Below are positions 53,574-62,230 of a DNA stretch of 64,000 nucleotides, one piece after another. This stretch comes from Gillisia lutea (GTDB lineage Bacteria > Bacteroidota > Bacteroidia > Flavobacteriales > Flavobacteriaceae). Each line of letters opens with the position of its first letter. Within the stretch, counting starts at the first letter, position 1. The notes below the pieces were generated by a model, which did no database searches, was not told where the DNA came from, and saw only the letters and a program-made list of their open reading frames with translations. Position numbers and translations under genes: made by a program. The stretch is from contig NZ_JAKGTH010000006.1 in NCBI RefSeq assembly GCF_021568705.1, positions 682,001 to 746,000 of the forward strand, read 5' to 3'.

Positions 53574-54326
53574 TCAATTCTTATTTACAATAGTGCTGCT
53601 AGCTTGGGCGGTAGGCATTACCGTAAGATCGGCAATATTAACGTGATAAGGTCTAGTAACTACAAACCGAATGATGTCTGCAATATCTTCTGGTTGTAAT
53701 GCCTGAAAACCTTGATATACTTTACTGGCTTTTTCTTCATCGCCCTTAAAACGAACTTTACTGAAGTCGGTTTGTGTCAACCCTGGATTAACAGCACCTA
53801 CTCTTATTCCGGCCTTGTTCAAATCTATGCGCATTCCCTGGTTAAGAGCGTCCACCGCGAATTTACTGGCACAGTAAACATTACCATTAGGATACACTTC
53901 TTTTCCGGCGGTAGAGCCTATGTTAATAATATGGCCCGATTTACGCTCCATCATTTGAGGGATAATGGCTTTGCTTACATATAGTAAACCTTTTACATTA
54001 ATATCCAGCATTGCATCCCAGTCGTCCAGATTTCCATCTTGAATAGAGTCTAAACCGTGGGCATTTCCCGCGTTATTAATCAAAATATCGATTTGTTGGA
54101 ATTGAGAGGGGAGGCTGTCAATTTTGTCAAAAACATCTGTTCTATTTCGAACATCAAAATTTAGAGTGGTCACGGCAACTCGTTCAGATAATTCGTCTTT
54201 AAGTTCTTTTAATGCTGCTTCATTTCTTCCGCATAAAACAAGATTGATATTTTCTTTAGCAAATGCCCGGGCAGTTGCTTTCCCTATTCCGCTACTGGCT
54301 CCGGTTATTAGCGCTGTCTTTTTCAT
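53574..54326 (-). CDS. Short-chain dehydrogenase/reductase
   Basis: Classical SDR of 250 aa: the Rossmann motif ALITGASSGIGKATA, NNAGNAHGL, IINIGSTAGKEVYPNGNVYCASKFA (catalytic Ser and YxxxK) and NPGLTQTDF. It most resembles the YdfG/serine dehydrogenase-like NADP-dependent SDRs. The ATG at 54326 begins MKKTALITG; an in-frame start at 54380 would add 18 residues. Substrate not deducible. Confidence 0.93.
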   Translation of the reverse strand: MKKTALITGASSGIGKATARAFAKENINLVLCGRNEAALKELKDELSERVAVTTLNFDVRNRTDVFDKIDSLPSQFQQIDILINNAGNAHGLDSIQDGNLDDWDAMLDINVKGLLYVSKAIIPQMMERKSGHIINIGSTAGKEVYPNGNVYCASKFAVDALNQGMRIDLNKAGIRVGAVNPGLTQTDFSKVRFKGDEEKASKVYQGFQALQPEDIADIIRFVVTRPYHVNIADLTVMPTAQASSTIVNKN

Positions 54327-54503
54327 AAGTGTTAAATATTTCTTTTTTAGAAAGTGATGAAGGTATAAAATGTATTGCAACTAAGCCACTTATGTAAAGC
54401 TTTCGCTCTTTATGAATTTGTTAAAAATTGTTAATTGGGAAATTCGATAAAATCTTACAAAGCAATATGGCGTTGTACACATCAAACCTAAATTAATTAA
54501 TCT

Positions 54504-55325
54504 ATGAAAATGCTTTTTATGAAACAAACTAGTAGAATGAGGGTAACCGGCCTGTTGATGGCTGTTGTAGCGCTAACTATGATCTATAGTTGTAGTGATG
54601 ATGATAATTCTGGAGGAGATTCTGCTCGAGTAAAAGTTAGTATGACTGATGCTCCCGGAGATTACGATGCTGTGTATGTTGATGTGGTAGATGTAATGGT
54701 AAAATCGGAAGCGTCGGCAGATGAAGAGGGCTGGACAAGCCTCACTAATGTAGAAGCAGGAGTTTACAACTTACTAGAACTTACAGGTGGTGTTACTCAA
54801 TTATTAGCGAATGCTGAAGTTGAGGCAGGGTATTTAAGTCAGATAAGACTTGTTCTGGGTAATAACAATACGGTTGTTATTAATGGAGAATCTCAGCCTT
54901 TAAGCACGCCAAGCGCACAGCAATCTGGATTGAAAATTCAGGTTAATCAGGAATTGGAAGCCGGACAAGAGTATGAATTTTTATTAGATTTTGATGTAGA
55001 TCAATCAATCGTATCAGCGGGATCTTCAGGAGGTTTTATTTTAAAGCCGGTAATTAGAGCTTCTAGCGGACAAGAAAACGGGGAAATAAAAGGAGCGGTT
55101 CATCCTACTACTTTTCAAAGTGTTGTAAAAGCTACCAATGCAAACACTACTATTTCAGCTTATACCGATGCAAATGGAGAGTTTGTATTGAATGGCGTTC
55201 CGGCAGGAACTTATCAAATAAGCGTTACCCCGGCAATTGTTTCTGGCCTTAATGCTAAGATCATTAACAATGTTGAGGTAAGTGCCGGTGCAAGCATAGA
55301 TCTTGAAACAATTTTCTTGAACTAG
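54504..55325 (+). CDS. DUF4382 domain-containing lipoprotein
   Basis: A 273-residue lipoprotein. A signal peptide ending in MIYSC precedes an Asp/Asn-rich tether (SDDDNSGGD). A DUF4382 domain starts at about residue 35 (VKVSMTDAPGDYDAVYVDVVDVMVKSE) and runs to about 190. The C-terminal ~75 residues (GEIKGAVHPTTFQSVVKATN, VLNGVPAGTYQISVTP) look like a carboxypeptidase-regulatory-like beta-sandwich. Surface role likely; exact function unknown. A strong terminator follows. Confidence 0.87.
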   Translation: MKMLFMKQTSRMRVTGLLMAVVALTMIYSCSDDDNSGGDSARVKVSMTDAPGDYDAVYVDVVDVMVKSEASADEEGWTSLTNVEAGVYNLLELTGGVTQLLANAEVEAGYLSQIRLVLGNNNTVVINGESQPLSTPSAQQSGLKIQVNQELEAGQEYEFLLDFDVDQSIVSAGSSGGFILKPVIRASSGQENGEIKGAVHPTTFQSVVKATNANTTISAYTDANGEFVLNGVPAGTYQISVTPAIVSGLNAKIINNVEVSAGASIDLETIFLN

Positions 55326-55347
55326 TTTAAGAAACATACTATAAATT

Positions 55348-55382
55348 GCGGCTGCTTGAGTTCTCTCAGGCAGCCGCTTTGT
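55348..55382 (+). terminator. Rho-independent terminator of the DUF4382 gene
   Basis: A 13-bp stem GCGGCTGCTTGAG (55348-55360) / CTCAGGCAGCCGC (55365-55377) with one wobble and a TTCT loop, then TTTG TTTT. Confidence 0.9.
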
Positions 55383-55476
55383 TTTAACTAATTTTTAACA
55401 CCCTTAATTTCAATATTAATTCCACTTGCATCGTTGGTAATTTGTAAATATCTTCACATATTCAAAATGACAACCT

Positions 55477-56481
55477 ATGATAGAAAATAACGCTTCAGTC
55501 GATATTTCAAGCTTAAATGAAAAAATAGAGAGAGAAAGTGCTTTTGTTGATGTACTTACCAGAGAGATCAATAAGGTAATTGTAGGTCAGAAAGAGATGG
55601 TTGAGCGCCTTTTGATAGGTCTTCTCGGACAAGGACATATTTTACTGGAAGGAGTTCCGGGACTTGCAAAAACCCTTGCTATTAATTCCCTCTCTCAGGC
55701 TGTTGCTGGGAGTTTCAGTAGAATTCAGTTCACTCCAGATCTTTTACCTGCCGATGTTGTGGGAACGATGATCTATAATATGAAGGTGAATGATTTCAGC
55801 ATAAAGAAAGGTCCCATCTTCGCAAATTTCGTGCTTGCCGATGAGATAAACAGAGCGCCGGCGAAAGTACAATCGGCTTTACTGGAAGCTATGCAGGAGA
55901 AGCAGGTTACCATTGGTGACACAACATTTAAGTTAGATAGACCATTCTTAGTGATGGCTACTCAAAACCCGGTAGAACAGGAAGGAACCTACCCTTTACC
56001 AGAAGCTCAGGTAGATAGGTTCATGCTTAAAACCGTTATAAAATATCCTCAAATGGCTGAAGAACAGTTAATTGTGAGGGCGAATTTAAAAGGTGCTTTT
56101 GATAAGATCAACCAGGTCGTGACCTTAGAACAAATTTCTAGAGCGCAAGCAGCGGTGAGAGAGGTTTATATGGATGAAAAGATCGAAAAATATATCTTAG
56201 ACATCATCTTTGCTACTCGCTTTCCTGAAAAGTATAACTTGGAGGAATTAAAGCCACTCATCAACTTTGGAGCATCTCCTCGTGGAAGTATCAATCTTGC
56301 TACGGCCGCTAAATGTTATGCCTTTATAAAGAGAAGAGGATATGTGATACCGGAAGATGTGCGGGCAGTTGTTTATGATGTTTTAAGACACAGGATTGGA
56401 ATTACTTATGAAGCAGAAGCAGAAAACGTAACTTCAGAAGATATTATAAGTAAAATTGTAAATGAAATTGAAGTGCCCTAG
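55477..56481 (+). CDS. MoxR-type AAA+ ATPase
   Basis: A 334-residue AAA+ ATPase that acts as a chaperone with VWA partners. Walker A is GVPGLAKT, Walker B LADEINRAPAKVQSAL, sensor 1 ATQNPVEQEG and a C-terminal arm GASPRGSINLATAAKC with the sensor-2 Arg. The gene is first of the bat cluster (79 bp before the DUF58 gene). Confidence 0.95.
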   Translation: MIENNASVDISSLNEKIERESAFVDVLTREINKVIVGQKEMVERLLIGLLGQGHILLEGVPGLAKTLAINSLSQAVAGSFSRIQFTPDLLPADVVGTMIYNMKVNDFSIKKGPIFANFVLADEINRAPAKVQSALLEAMQEKQVTIGDTTFKLDRPFLVMATQNPVEQEGTYPLPEAQVDRFMLKTVIKYPQMAEEQLIVRANLKGAFDKINQVVTLEQISRAQAAVREVYMDEKIEKYILDIIFATRFPEKYNLEELKPLINFGASPRGSINLATAAKCYAFIKRRGYVIPEDVRAVVYDVLRHRIGITYEAEAENVTSEDIISKIVNEIEVP

Positions 56482-56560
56482 TCTTTTCAACATTTATTTT
56501 TCTTCAACTTAACTATTAATAAAATCGTTCAGGCTTCATTAAAAATAGCTTGTAAAAGCA

Positions 56561-57427
56561 ATGGACACTAAAGAATTACTTAAAAAGGTTCGGAAAATTG
56601 AGATCAAGACCAGACAACTGAGCAATCATGTGTTTGGGGGTGAATATCATTCTACCTTTAAGGGGAGGGGGATGACCTTTAGTGAAGTAAGAAATTATCA
56701 GTTTGGAGATGATGTAAGAAATATAGATTGGAATGTTACCGCTAGATATAATGAACCTTTTGTAAAGGTTTTTGAAGAAGAGCGAGAACTCACCATGATG
56801 CTTCTGGTAGATATTTCGGCTTCCGGACTATTTGGAAGTGAAAATCAATTCAAAAAAGAAGTTATTACCGAAATTGCAGCAACTCTGGCTTTTTCGGCAA
56901 CACAAAATAATGATAAGATAGGCTTGTTATTGTTCACCGATCAGGTAGAATTATTTATTCCGCCTAAAAAAGGTCGATCTCATGTCCTTCGAATAATTCG
57001 GGAGCTTATAGAGTTTCAGCCTAAGGGAAAAGGGACAGATATAGCGGGAGCGTTGAAATATGTTACCAGTGTTATCAAGAAGAAGGCTATCATGTTCATT
57101 CTTTCCGATTTTATGGATGATGAGTATCAACACACTCTTAAGATCATCAGCGGGAAGCATGATGTAACTGGTATTAGAGTATACGATAAACGGGAAGAGG
57201 AGATTCCAAGTTTGGGGCTGGTGCAAATGCAGGATAGAGAAACCGGAGAATTCACCATGGTGAATACCTCGGCTAAAGCAGTGCGAAATGCCTATGGCAA
57301 GTATTTCCGGGAGCGGGAAGATTATTTTAAAGATAGTTTCAATAAAAGTGGGGCAGGGATGCTGAGCACTAGATTGGATCAGAGTTATGTTACCAAATTA
57401 TTGGGTTATTTTAAACGCAGGGGATAA
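56561..57427 (+). CDS. DUF58 domain-containing protein
   Basis: A 288-residue protein of the DUF58/VWA-like family, usually linked to MoxR. The conserved opening is GMTFSEVRNYQFGDDVRNIDWNVTARYNEPFVKVFEEERE; a VWA-like core has LLVDISASGLFGS and FILSDFMDD. No membrane segment. Follows moxR; 8 bp before batX. Confidence 0.93.
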   Translation: MDTKELLKKVRKIEIKTRQLSNHVFGGEYHSTFKGRGMTFSEVRNYQFGDDVRNIDWNVTARYNEPFVKVFEEERELTMMLLVDISASGLFGSENQFKKEVITEIAATLAFSATQNNDKIGLLLFTDQVELFIPPKKGRSHVLRIIRELIEFQPKGKGTDIAGALKYVTSVIKKKAIMFILSDFMDDEYQHTLKIISGKHDVTGIRVYDKREEEIPSLGLVQMQDRETGEFTMVNTSAKAVRNAYGKYFREREDYFKDSFNKSGAGMLSTRLDQSYVTKLLGYFKRRG

Positions 57428-57435
57428 GAATAAAA

Positions 57436-59121
57436 ATGACTAAAAAATATTTGACATTCATCAATTTCATATCAGTTTTAAAAATGCTTAGACCTGTGAA
57501 ATTTCAGAATTTGAAATTAATAGCCTTGCTACTTTTTAGTTTCCTGCTTAGCTCTTCTATTCAGGTTTTCTCTCAAAACACAAAGTTTTCAGCACAAATT
57601 GATTCTACGCAAATAAAGATTGGGGAACAGATAATTTACAGCATTCAGGTAGAAACTGATTCTATCAACCTGGTAATTTTTCCTGAAGGAAACACTTTTA
57701 AGCCATTAGAGGTAGTAGAATCTCTGGGGGTGGATACTACACGTTTAGAGAACAGGTTCAAATTATTAAAGAAATATACACTTACCCAATTCGATTCAGG
57801 TTCGTACACCATTCCGCAGCAACGGGTATTAATTAACGAAACTCCATTTCTCACCGATTCTATGTTGGTGGAAGTGACCGATGTGGTGGTAGATACTACT
57901 AAGCAAAAAATGTATCCAATTAAACCTGCAATGGAAGTCCCAAGGGGCGTTAATTTGGGCAACTGGATATGGTGGATGCTTGGCTTGTTGCTTATAGCAG
58001 GTTTAGCTTATTTCCTTTTTCACCAAAGAAAGAGAAAAGTGGCTGGTGCGAAAAAATTACCACCTTTTGAACGTGCCTTGTTTGAGCTGCAGCAATTGGA
58101 TGCTTCCCATTTACTGGAAAACAGGCAGACAAAGGAATATTATTCCAAGCTTACCGAAGCTGTCAGAAGATACCTAGAAGATGAGGTAAATCTTCGTGCT
58201 ATGGAGAGTACCACCTCCGAGCTTATTGATTTCATGGAATTAAAGATGAATGCGGGAGCTTTAAAATTAAACAAGCAAACGATAGATGAGTTGAAAGTCA
58301 TCCTCCAAAGGGCTGATCTTGCGAAGTTTGCCAATTCTAAACCCGACATCATTACGGCTAAAAGCGACCGATCCAAGATCGAACATGTTATTATAGATAC
58401 CAAAGCAGCTATCCCGGAACCATCTCAGGAAGAGCTATTAAAAGATGAAGCCTATCGCAGGGAGTTGGAAAGAAAACGAAAGAAGAAACGCATACTGATT
58501 GGGGCTGCTTCAGCAGTCGCTATACTGGCAATAGTGATAACGGTACTTATTTCAACTAAAGGATTTGATTATATAGCCGATAATCTATGGGGCAACCCAA
58601 CAAAAGAATTGTTGAATGGAGAATGGATACAAAGTGAGTATGGAGATCCTGCGGTAAGTATTACAACTCCAGATGTTCTTGTTCGCGGAGAAATAGATAT
58701 GCCTAATGAGGCAAAGGAAATGCTGGTAGGGAATGAAACCTTTATCTATGGCACTTTAGATAGTAAGTTGTATATAGTTTTAAGTACAGTACGTTTTAAA
58801 AAGGAAGAAAAATTCGATCTAAAAACGGCGCTGGACGGAGTATATGCCAATTTGGAGCGGAAGGGAGCTAAAAATATCATTTTAAAAGATGAAGATTATA
58901 GTACGCTGGAAGGTGTGAATGGCATGAAAGTTTTTGGAACTTTAGAACTGGAAGATGCTAAAACTAAAAAATCATACAATAAAAAATACCTGATATTGAA
59001 TTTTGTTGAAAACGGTGGTTTTCAGCAAATAACGGTGATCTACGATGAAGAAGATGTATATGCCGATGAAATTGCGAACCGCGTAATTAATTCGGTTGAA
59101 TTTAGTAAATCCAGAAATTAA
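57436..59121 (+). CDS. Membrane protein of the bat cluster (BatX: BatD-like N-domain, DUF4381-like middle)
   Basis: A 561-residue protein. A signal peptide (KLIALLLFSFLLSSSIQVFSQ) precedes a BatD-like strand-rich domain at about residues 47-170. A membrane helix (WIWWMLGLLLIAGLAYFLF) near residue 185 follows, then a cytoplasmic helical part (PPFERALFELQQLDASHLLE) as in DUF4381, a second membrane helix (ILIGAASAVAILAIVITVLIS) near 355, and a C-terminal periplasmic domain of about 170 residues. The ATG at 57484 would give a shorter, more normal signal peptide. Its stop overlaps the batA start by 1 bp. Confidence 0.8.
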   Translation: MTKKYLTFINFISVLKMLRPVKFQNLKLIALLLFSFLLSSSIQVFSQNTKFSAQIDSTQIKIGEQIIYSIQVETDSINLVIFPEGNTFKPLEVVESLGVDTTRLENRFKLLKKYTLTQFDSGSYTIPQQRVLINETPFLTDSMLVEVTDVVVDTTKQKMYPIKPAMEVPRGVNLGNWIWWMLGLLLIAGLAYFLFHQRKRKVAGAKKLPPFERALFELQQLDASHLLENRQTKEYYSKLTEAVRRYLEDEVNLRAMESTTSELIDFMELKMNAGALKLNKQTIDELKVILQRADLAKFANSKPDIITAKSDRSKIEHVIIDTKAAIPEPSQEELLKDEAYRRELERKRKKKRILIGAASAVAILAIVITVLISTKGFDYIADNLWGNPTKELLNGEWIQSEYGDPAVSITTPDVLVRGEIDMPNEAKEMLVGNETFIYGTLDSKLYIVLSTVRFKKEEKFDLKTALDGVYANLERKGAKNIILKDEDYSTLEGVNGMKVFGTLELEDAKTKKSYNKKYLILNFVENGGFQQITVIYDEEDVYADEIANRVINSVEFSKSRN

Positions 59122-60125
59122 TGTTTGAAAACTATACATTTGAGAATCCACAGTTTTTCTGGCTTTTAATTATACTGCCATTCGTGGCTGCATGGTATTT
59201 CTGGAAAAGGAACAAGCAGCAGGCAGAGCTTAAGATGTCCAGTATACGAGGATTCAAACTTAAATCGAATCTACTACCAGTTTTAAAGCATGGATTATTC
59301 GTTCTTAGATTACTAGCTCTGGCGCTTTTAATTGTCGCTATGGCAAGACCACGAACCACCGATGTTTCCAATAAAACCACCTCAACTCAAGGAATAGACA
59401 TCGTATTGGCAATAGATGTCTCTGCCAGTATGTTGGCAAGAGATCTGCAGCCAAACAGATTAGAGGCTTTAAAGGAAGTTGCAAGTGAGTTTATAAAAGG
59501 CCGACCTACCGATAGGATTGGCTTAGTGCAATATGCAGGAGAAAGTTTTACCAAGACCCCGGTAACTAGTGATAAAGCCGTTGTACTAAGCGCTTTGGAA
59601 GATATTAAATACAATCCTGTGTTGGAAAATGGAACTGCCATCGGGATGGGACTGGCTACTTCGGTGAATCGATTAAAAGAAAGCAAAGCGAAGAGCAAAG
59701 TGATTATTTTATTAACCGATGGGGTGAATAATGCCGGCTTTATAGATCCTAAAATTGCAAGTGAGCTTGCGGTAGAATATGGCATAAAAACCTACACGAT
59801 TGGAGTTGGAAGTAATGGGACGGCCCTTTCACCGATAGGAATTTTACCCAATGGGCAATTTCAATACGGAAATGTTAAGGTTGAGATAGACGAAAAACTT
59901 TTAGAAGAGATCGCTACAACCACAGGAGGGAAATATTTTAGAGCTACAAATAATGAAAAACTGGAAGATATCTATGAGGAAATAGATAGTCTGGAAAAAA
60001 CGGAAATAGAAGAATTCAAATACTATAATTATGAAGATAAGTTCCAATCCTTGCTCCTTATGGCAGGAGTGCTCCTTCTGTTAGAATTCGTTCTAAGGTC
60101 TACTGTCTTTAAGAGCTTTATTTAA
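59121..60125 (+). CDS. batA: BatA, VWA domain membrane protein
   Basis: A 334-residue inner-membrane protein of the Bacteroides aerotolerance group. Two N-terminal hydrophobic segments (FFWLLIILPFVAAWYFW, VLRLLALALLIVAMARP) precede a VWA domain with the MIDAS motif AIDVSASML, the TGT-like ENGTAIGMG, and LLTDGVNN. A C-terminal helix (LLLMAGVLLLLEFVL) closes it. The start shares a base with the batX stop. Confidence 0.93.
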   Translation: MFENYTFENPQFFWLLIILPFVAAWYFWKRNKQQAELKMSSIRGFKLKSNLLPVLKHGLFVLRLLALALLIVAMARPRTTDVSNKTTSTQGIDIVLAIDVSASMLARDLQPNRLEALKEVASEFIKGRPTDRIGLVQYAGESFTKTPVTSDKAVVLSALEDIKYNPVLENGTAIGMGLATSVNRLKESKAKSKVIILLTDGVNNAGFIDPKIASELAVEYGIKTYTIGVGSNGTALSPIGILPNGQFQYGNVKVEIDEKLLEEIATTTGGKYFRATNNEKLEDIYEEIDSLEKTEIEEFKYYNYEDKFQSLLLMAGVLLLLEFVLRSTVFKSFI

Positions 60126-60232
60126 AGGAAGTAGCATTAAATTGACATATGTAAAAGATGTTTTTCAAAATTGAGATTTAGGCAAAATTTTTGCAGGTGG
60201 TGTATGCCTGCCAAACATAAACAAGCATTGAA

Positions 60233-61273
60233 ATGTATATTTTAGAGGAAGAGAAATATTTCTGGTTATTGCTCATCATACCGGTGCTCATCCTTATTTA
60301 TTTAGGCTTGCAGGTATGGAAGAAACGCAAACAAAAGCAGTTCGCTCAAGCGGAAATGCTGGAACAGCTTAGTCCAGATAAATCCCGATTCAAGCCCGCA
60401 TTGAAATTTCTCATTTTACTGCTGGCATTTATATGCTTGATCTTGGCACTTGTCAACCCAAAGATTGGGACCAAGATGGAAACCATTACCCGGGAAGGGG
60501 TAGATATCGTATTTGCGATAGATGTTTCTAAAAGTATGGAAGCCGAAGATGTGGCTCCAAATCGACTGGAGAAATCAAAACAATTAGTTACCCAAATAAT
60601 AAACAGTTTGGCGAGTGACAGGGTTGGGATTATAGCGTATGCCGGAAGTGCTTTTCCGCAACTTCCTATTACTACAGATTATGCTTCAGCAAAAATGTTT
60701 TTACAGGCAATGAATACCGATATGGTCTCTTCGCAGGGAACAGCTATAAATGAAGCAATTCAGTTGGCAAGCACTTATTATAATGATGCAGATCAAACCA
60801 GTAAAGTACTGTTTATTATTAGCGATGGGGAAGATCATGAAGGGAATGCAGGAGCTATAGCTAAGGAAGCAGCTTCTCAAGGTATTCGCATATTTACTAT
60901 TGGGGTGGGGAGTGAAAAAGGTGGTCCTATCCCATTAAAGCAGAATGGCGTAATTAAAAGTTATAAGAAGGATCAATCGGGGCAAACAGTTATTACCAGG
61001 TTGAATGAGACTACGTTAAAAGATATTGCTGATGCTGCGAACGGAGAATATATTCCGGGGAATGTCACTTCGGAAGTAATTGAAAAAGTGACCGATAATC
61101 TTCAAACGCTGGATAAGACTGAATTTGAAGCCAAGCAATTTGCCGATTATCAAGCTCAATATCAATGGTTTTTAGGGATTGCAATCTTACTTTTATTGAT
61201 AGACCTATTTTTATCAGAAAGAAAAACCGCATGGATCAGAAAATTGAATCTTTTTAATGAGCATAAAAGTTAG
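60233..61273 (+). CDS. batB: BatB, VWA domain membrane protein
   Basis: A 346-residue paralogue of BatA with the same layout: two N-terminal helices (WLLLIIPVLILIYLGL, FLILLLAFICLILALV), a VWA core with AIDVSKSMEAED, SSQGTAINEAI and ISDGEDHEG, and one C-terminal helix (FLGIAILLLLIDLF). The MIDAS residues are intact. The 107-bp gap after batA holds a small GC hairpin (60193-60211), not a terminator. Confidence 0.93.
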   Translation: MYILEEEKYFWLLLIIPVLILIYLGLQVWKKRKQKQFAQAEMLEQLSPDKSRFKPALKFLILLLAFICLILALVNPKIGTKMETITREGVDIVFAIDVSKSMEAEDVAPNRLEKSKQLVTQIINSLASDRVGIIAYAGSAFPQLPITTDYASAKMFLQAMNTDMVSSQGTAINEAIQLASTYYNDADQTSKVLFIISDGEDHEGNAGAIAKEAASQGIRIFTIGVGSEKGGPIPLKQNGVIKSYKKDQSGQTVITRLNETTLKDIADAANGEYIPGNVTSEVIEKVTDNLQTLDKTEFEAKQFADYQAQYQWFLGIAILLLLIDLFLSERKTAWIRKLNLFNEHKS

Positions 61274-61279
61274 AATAAC

Positions 61280-62176
61280 ATGAAACATCTTTTCTGTATA
61301 AAAAATAAAAAGTTGAAGGTCTTTCTAGGTCTTTTCTTGTTATGTCTATCCTTTTCTTATGCCCAAACTTTACAAGAGAAGGATAAGAAAATTCAGAAAG
61401 AAACTACTGAATTATTGCGCAATGCAGAAACAGCTTTAGGAGAGGATAATTTCCCTGCGGCCGAAGCTGCTTATAGAAAGGCCGTTGCTAAAGATCCCGA
61501 AAATACTACTGCAAGATATAATATGGGAAACATGTATTATGGAAAGGAGCGAGTTCCCCAATCTACTTCCCGATATAAACAAGCTGCCGAGGTGAGCACT
61601 TCCAAAGTAGAGAAGCATAAAGCTTTTCATAATATGGGAAATTCTTATATGGAACAAAAGAAATATGCCGAAGCCGTTGAAGCTTATAAAAATGCATTGC
61701 GCAATGCACCTTCTGATGAAGAAACCAGGTATAACCTTGCCTTAGCTAAAAAAATGTTGGAAAAGGAAAAGCAAGACCAAGATGGTGGGGGAGACGACAA
61801 TAAAGATCAGGATCAGAAGAAAGACGATAAGGATAAAGATAAAAAGGGAGATGAAGGAGATAAGGAGCAGGATAAAAAAGATGGCGATAAGAAAGAGGAT
61901 CAGGGAGGAGATGATAAAAAAGATGAACAAAAACAGCCTGAAAAACCTGATGATAAAGGCGATCCTAAAGATGAGAAGGATGGGAAAGAAGGAGACAAAC
62001 CGAAAGATCAGGATCAAAAGCAACCTCAACAACAGCAACCTCAACAGGGGCAATTATCTCCTCAGCAGATAAAAAGCTTGCTTGATGCTATGAACAACGA
62101 AGAGAAAAAAGTACAGGATAAGATAAACGCTCAGAAGGCGAAGGGTGCTAAAACCAGAACAGATAAAGACTGGTAG
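61280..62176 (+). CDS. batC: BatC, TPR protein with an acidic/Lys-rich linker
   Basis: A 298-residue secreted protein. A signal peptide (VFLGLFLLCLSFSYAQ) is followed by two or three TPRs at about residues 55-160 (AEAAYRKAVAKDPENTTARYN, AEAVEAYKNALRNAPSDEETR). Then a low-complexity tract of Asp, Lys, Glu, Gly and Gln runs from about residue 165 to 260, and a short conserved tail (LSPQQIKSLLDAMNNEEKKV) ends it. The tail resembles other BatC proteins. Confidence 0.9.
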   Translation: MKHLFCIKNKKLKVFLGLFLLCLSFSYAQTLQEKDKKIQKETTELLRNAETALGEDNFPAAEAAYRKAVAKDPENTTARYNMGNMYYGKERVPQSTSRYKQAAEVSTSKVEKHKAFHNMGNSYMEQKKYAEAVEAYKNALRNAPSDEETRYNLALAKKMLEKEKQDQDGGGDDNKDQDQKKDDKDKDKKGDEGDKEQDKKDGDKKEDQGGDDKKDEQKQPEKPDDKGDPKDEKDGKEGDKPKDQDQKQPQQQQPQQGQLSPQQIKSLLDAMNNEEKKVQDKINAQKAKGAKTRTDKDW

Positions 62177-62230
62177 TATTATAAAAGTGAATTCGACTAA
62201 CAACAGCGCATAAATAAGTTAATAGTAGGC

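Noticed and set aside
60193-60211. GCAGG/CCTGC hairpin between batA and batB as a terminator
   Set aside because: Short stem without a T-run; the operon clearly continues.
61742-62053. Hydrophobic Leu/Ile/Phe-rich minus-strand ORF of 103 codons
   Set aside because: It is the reverse complement of the charged Asp/Lys/Glu tract of batC; A/G-rich codons read backward give Leu, Ile, Phe and Ser. No promoter or start context supports it.
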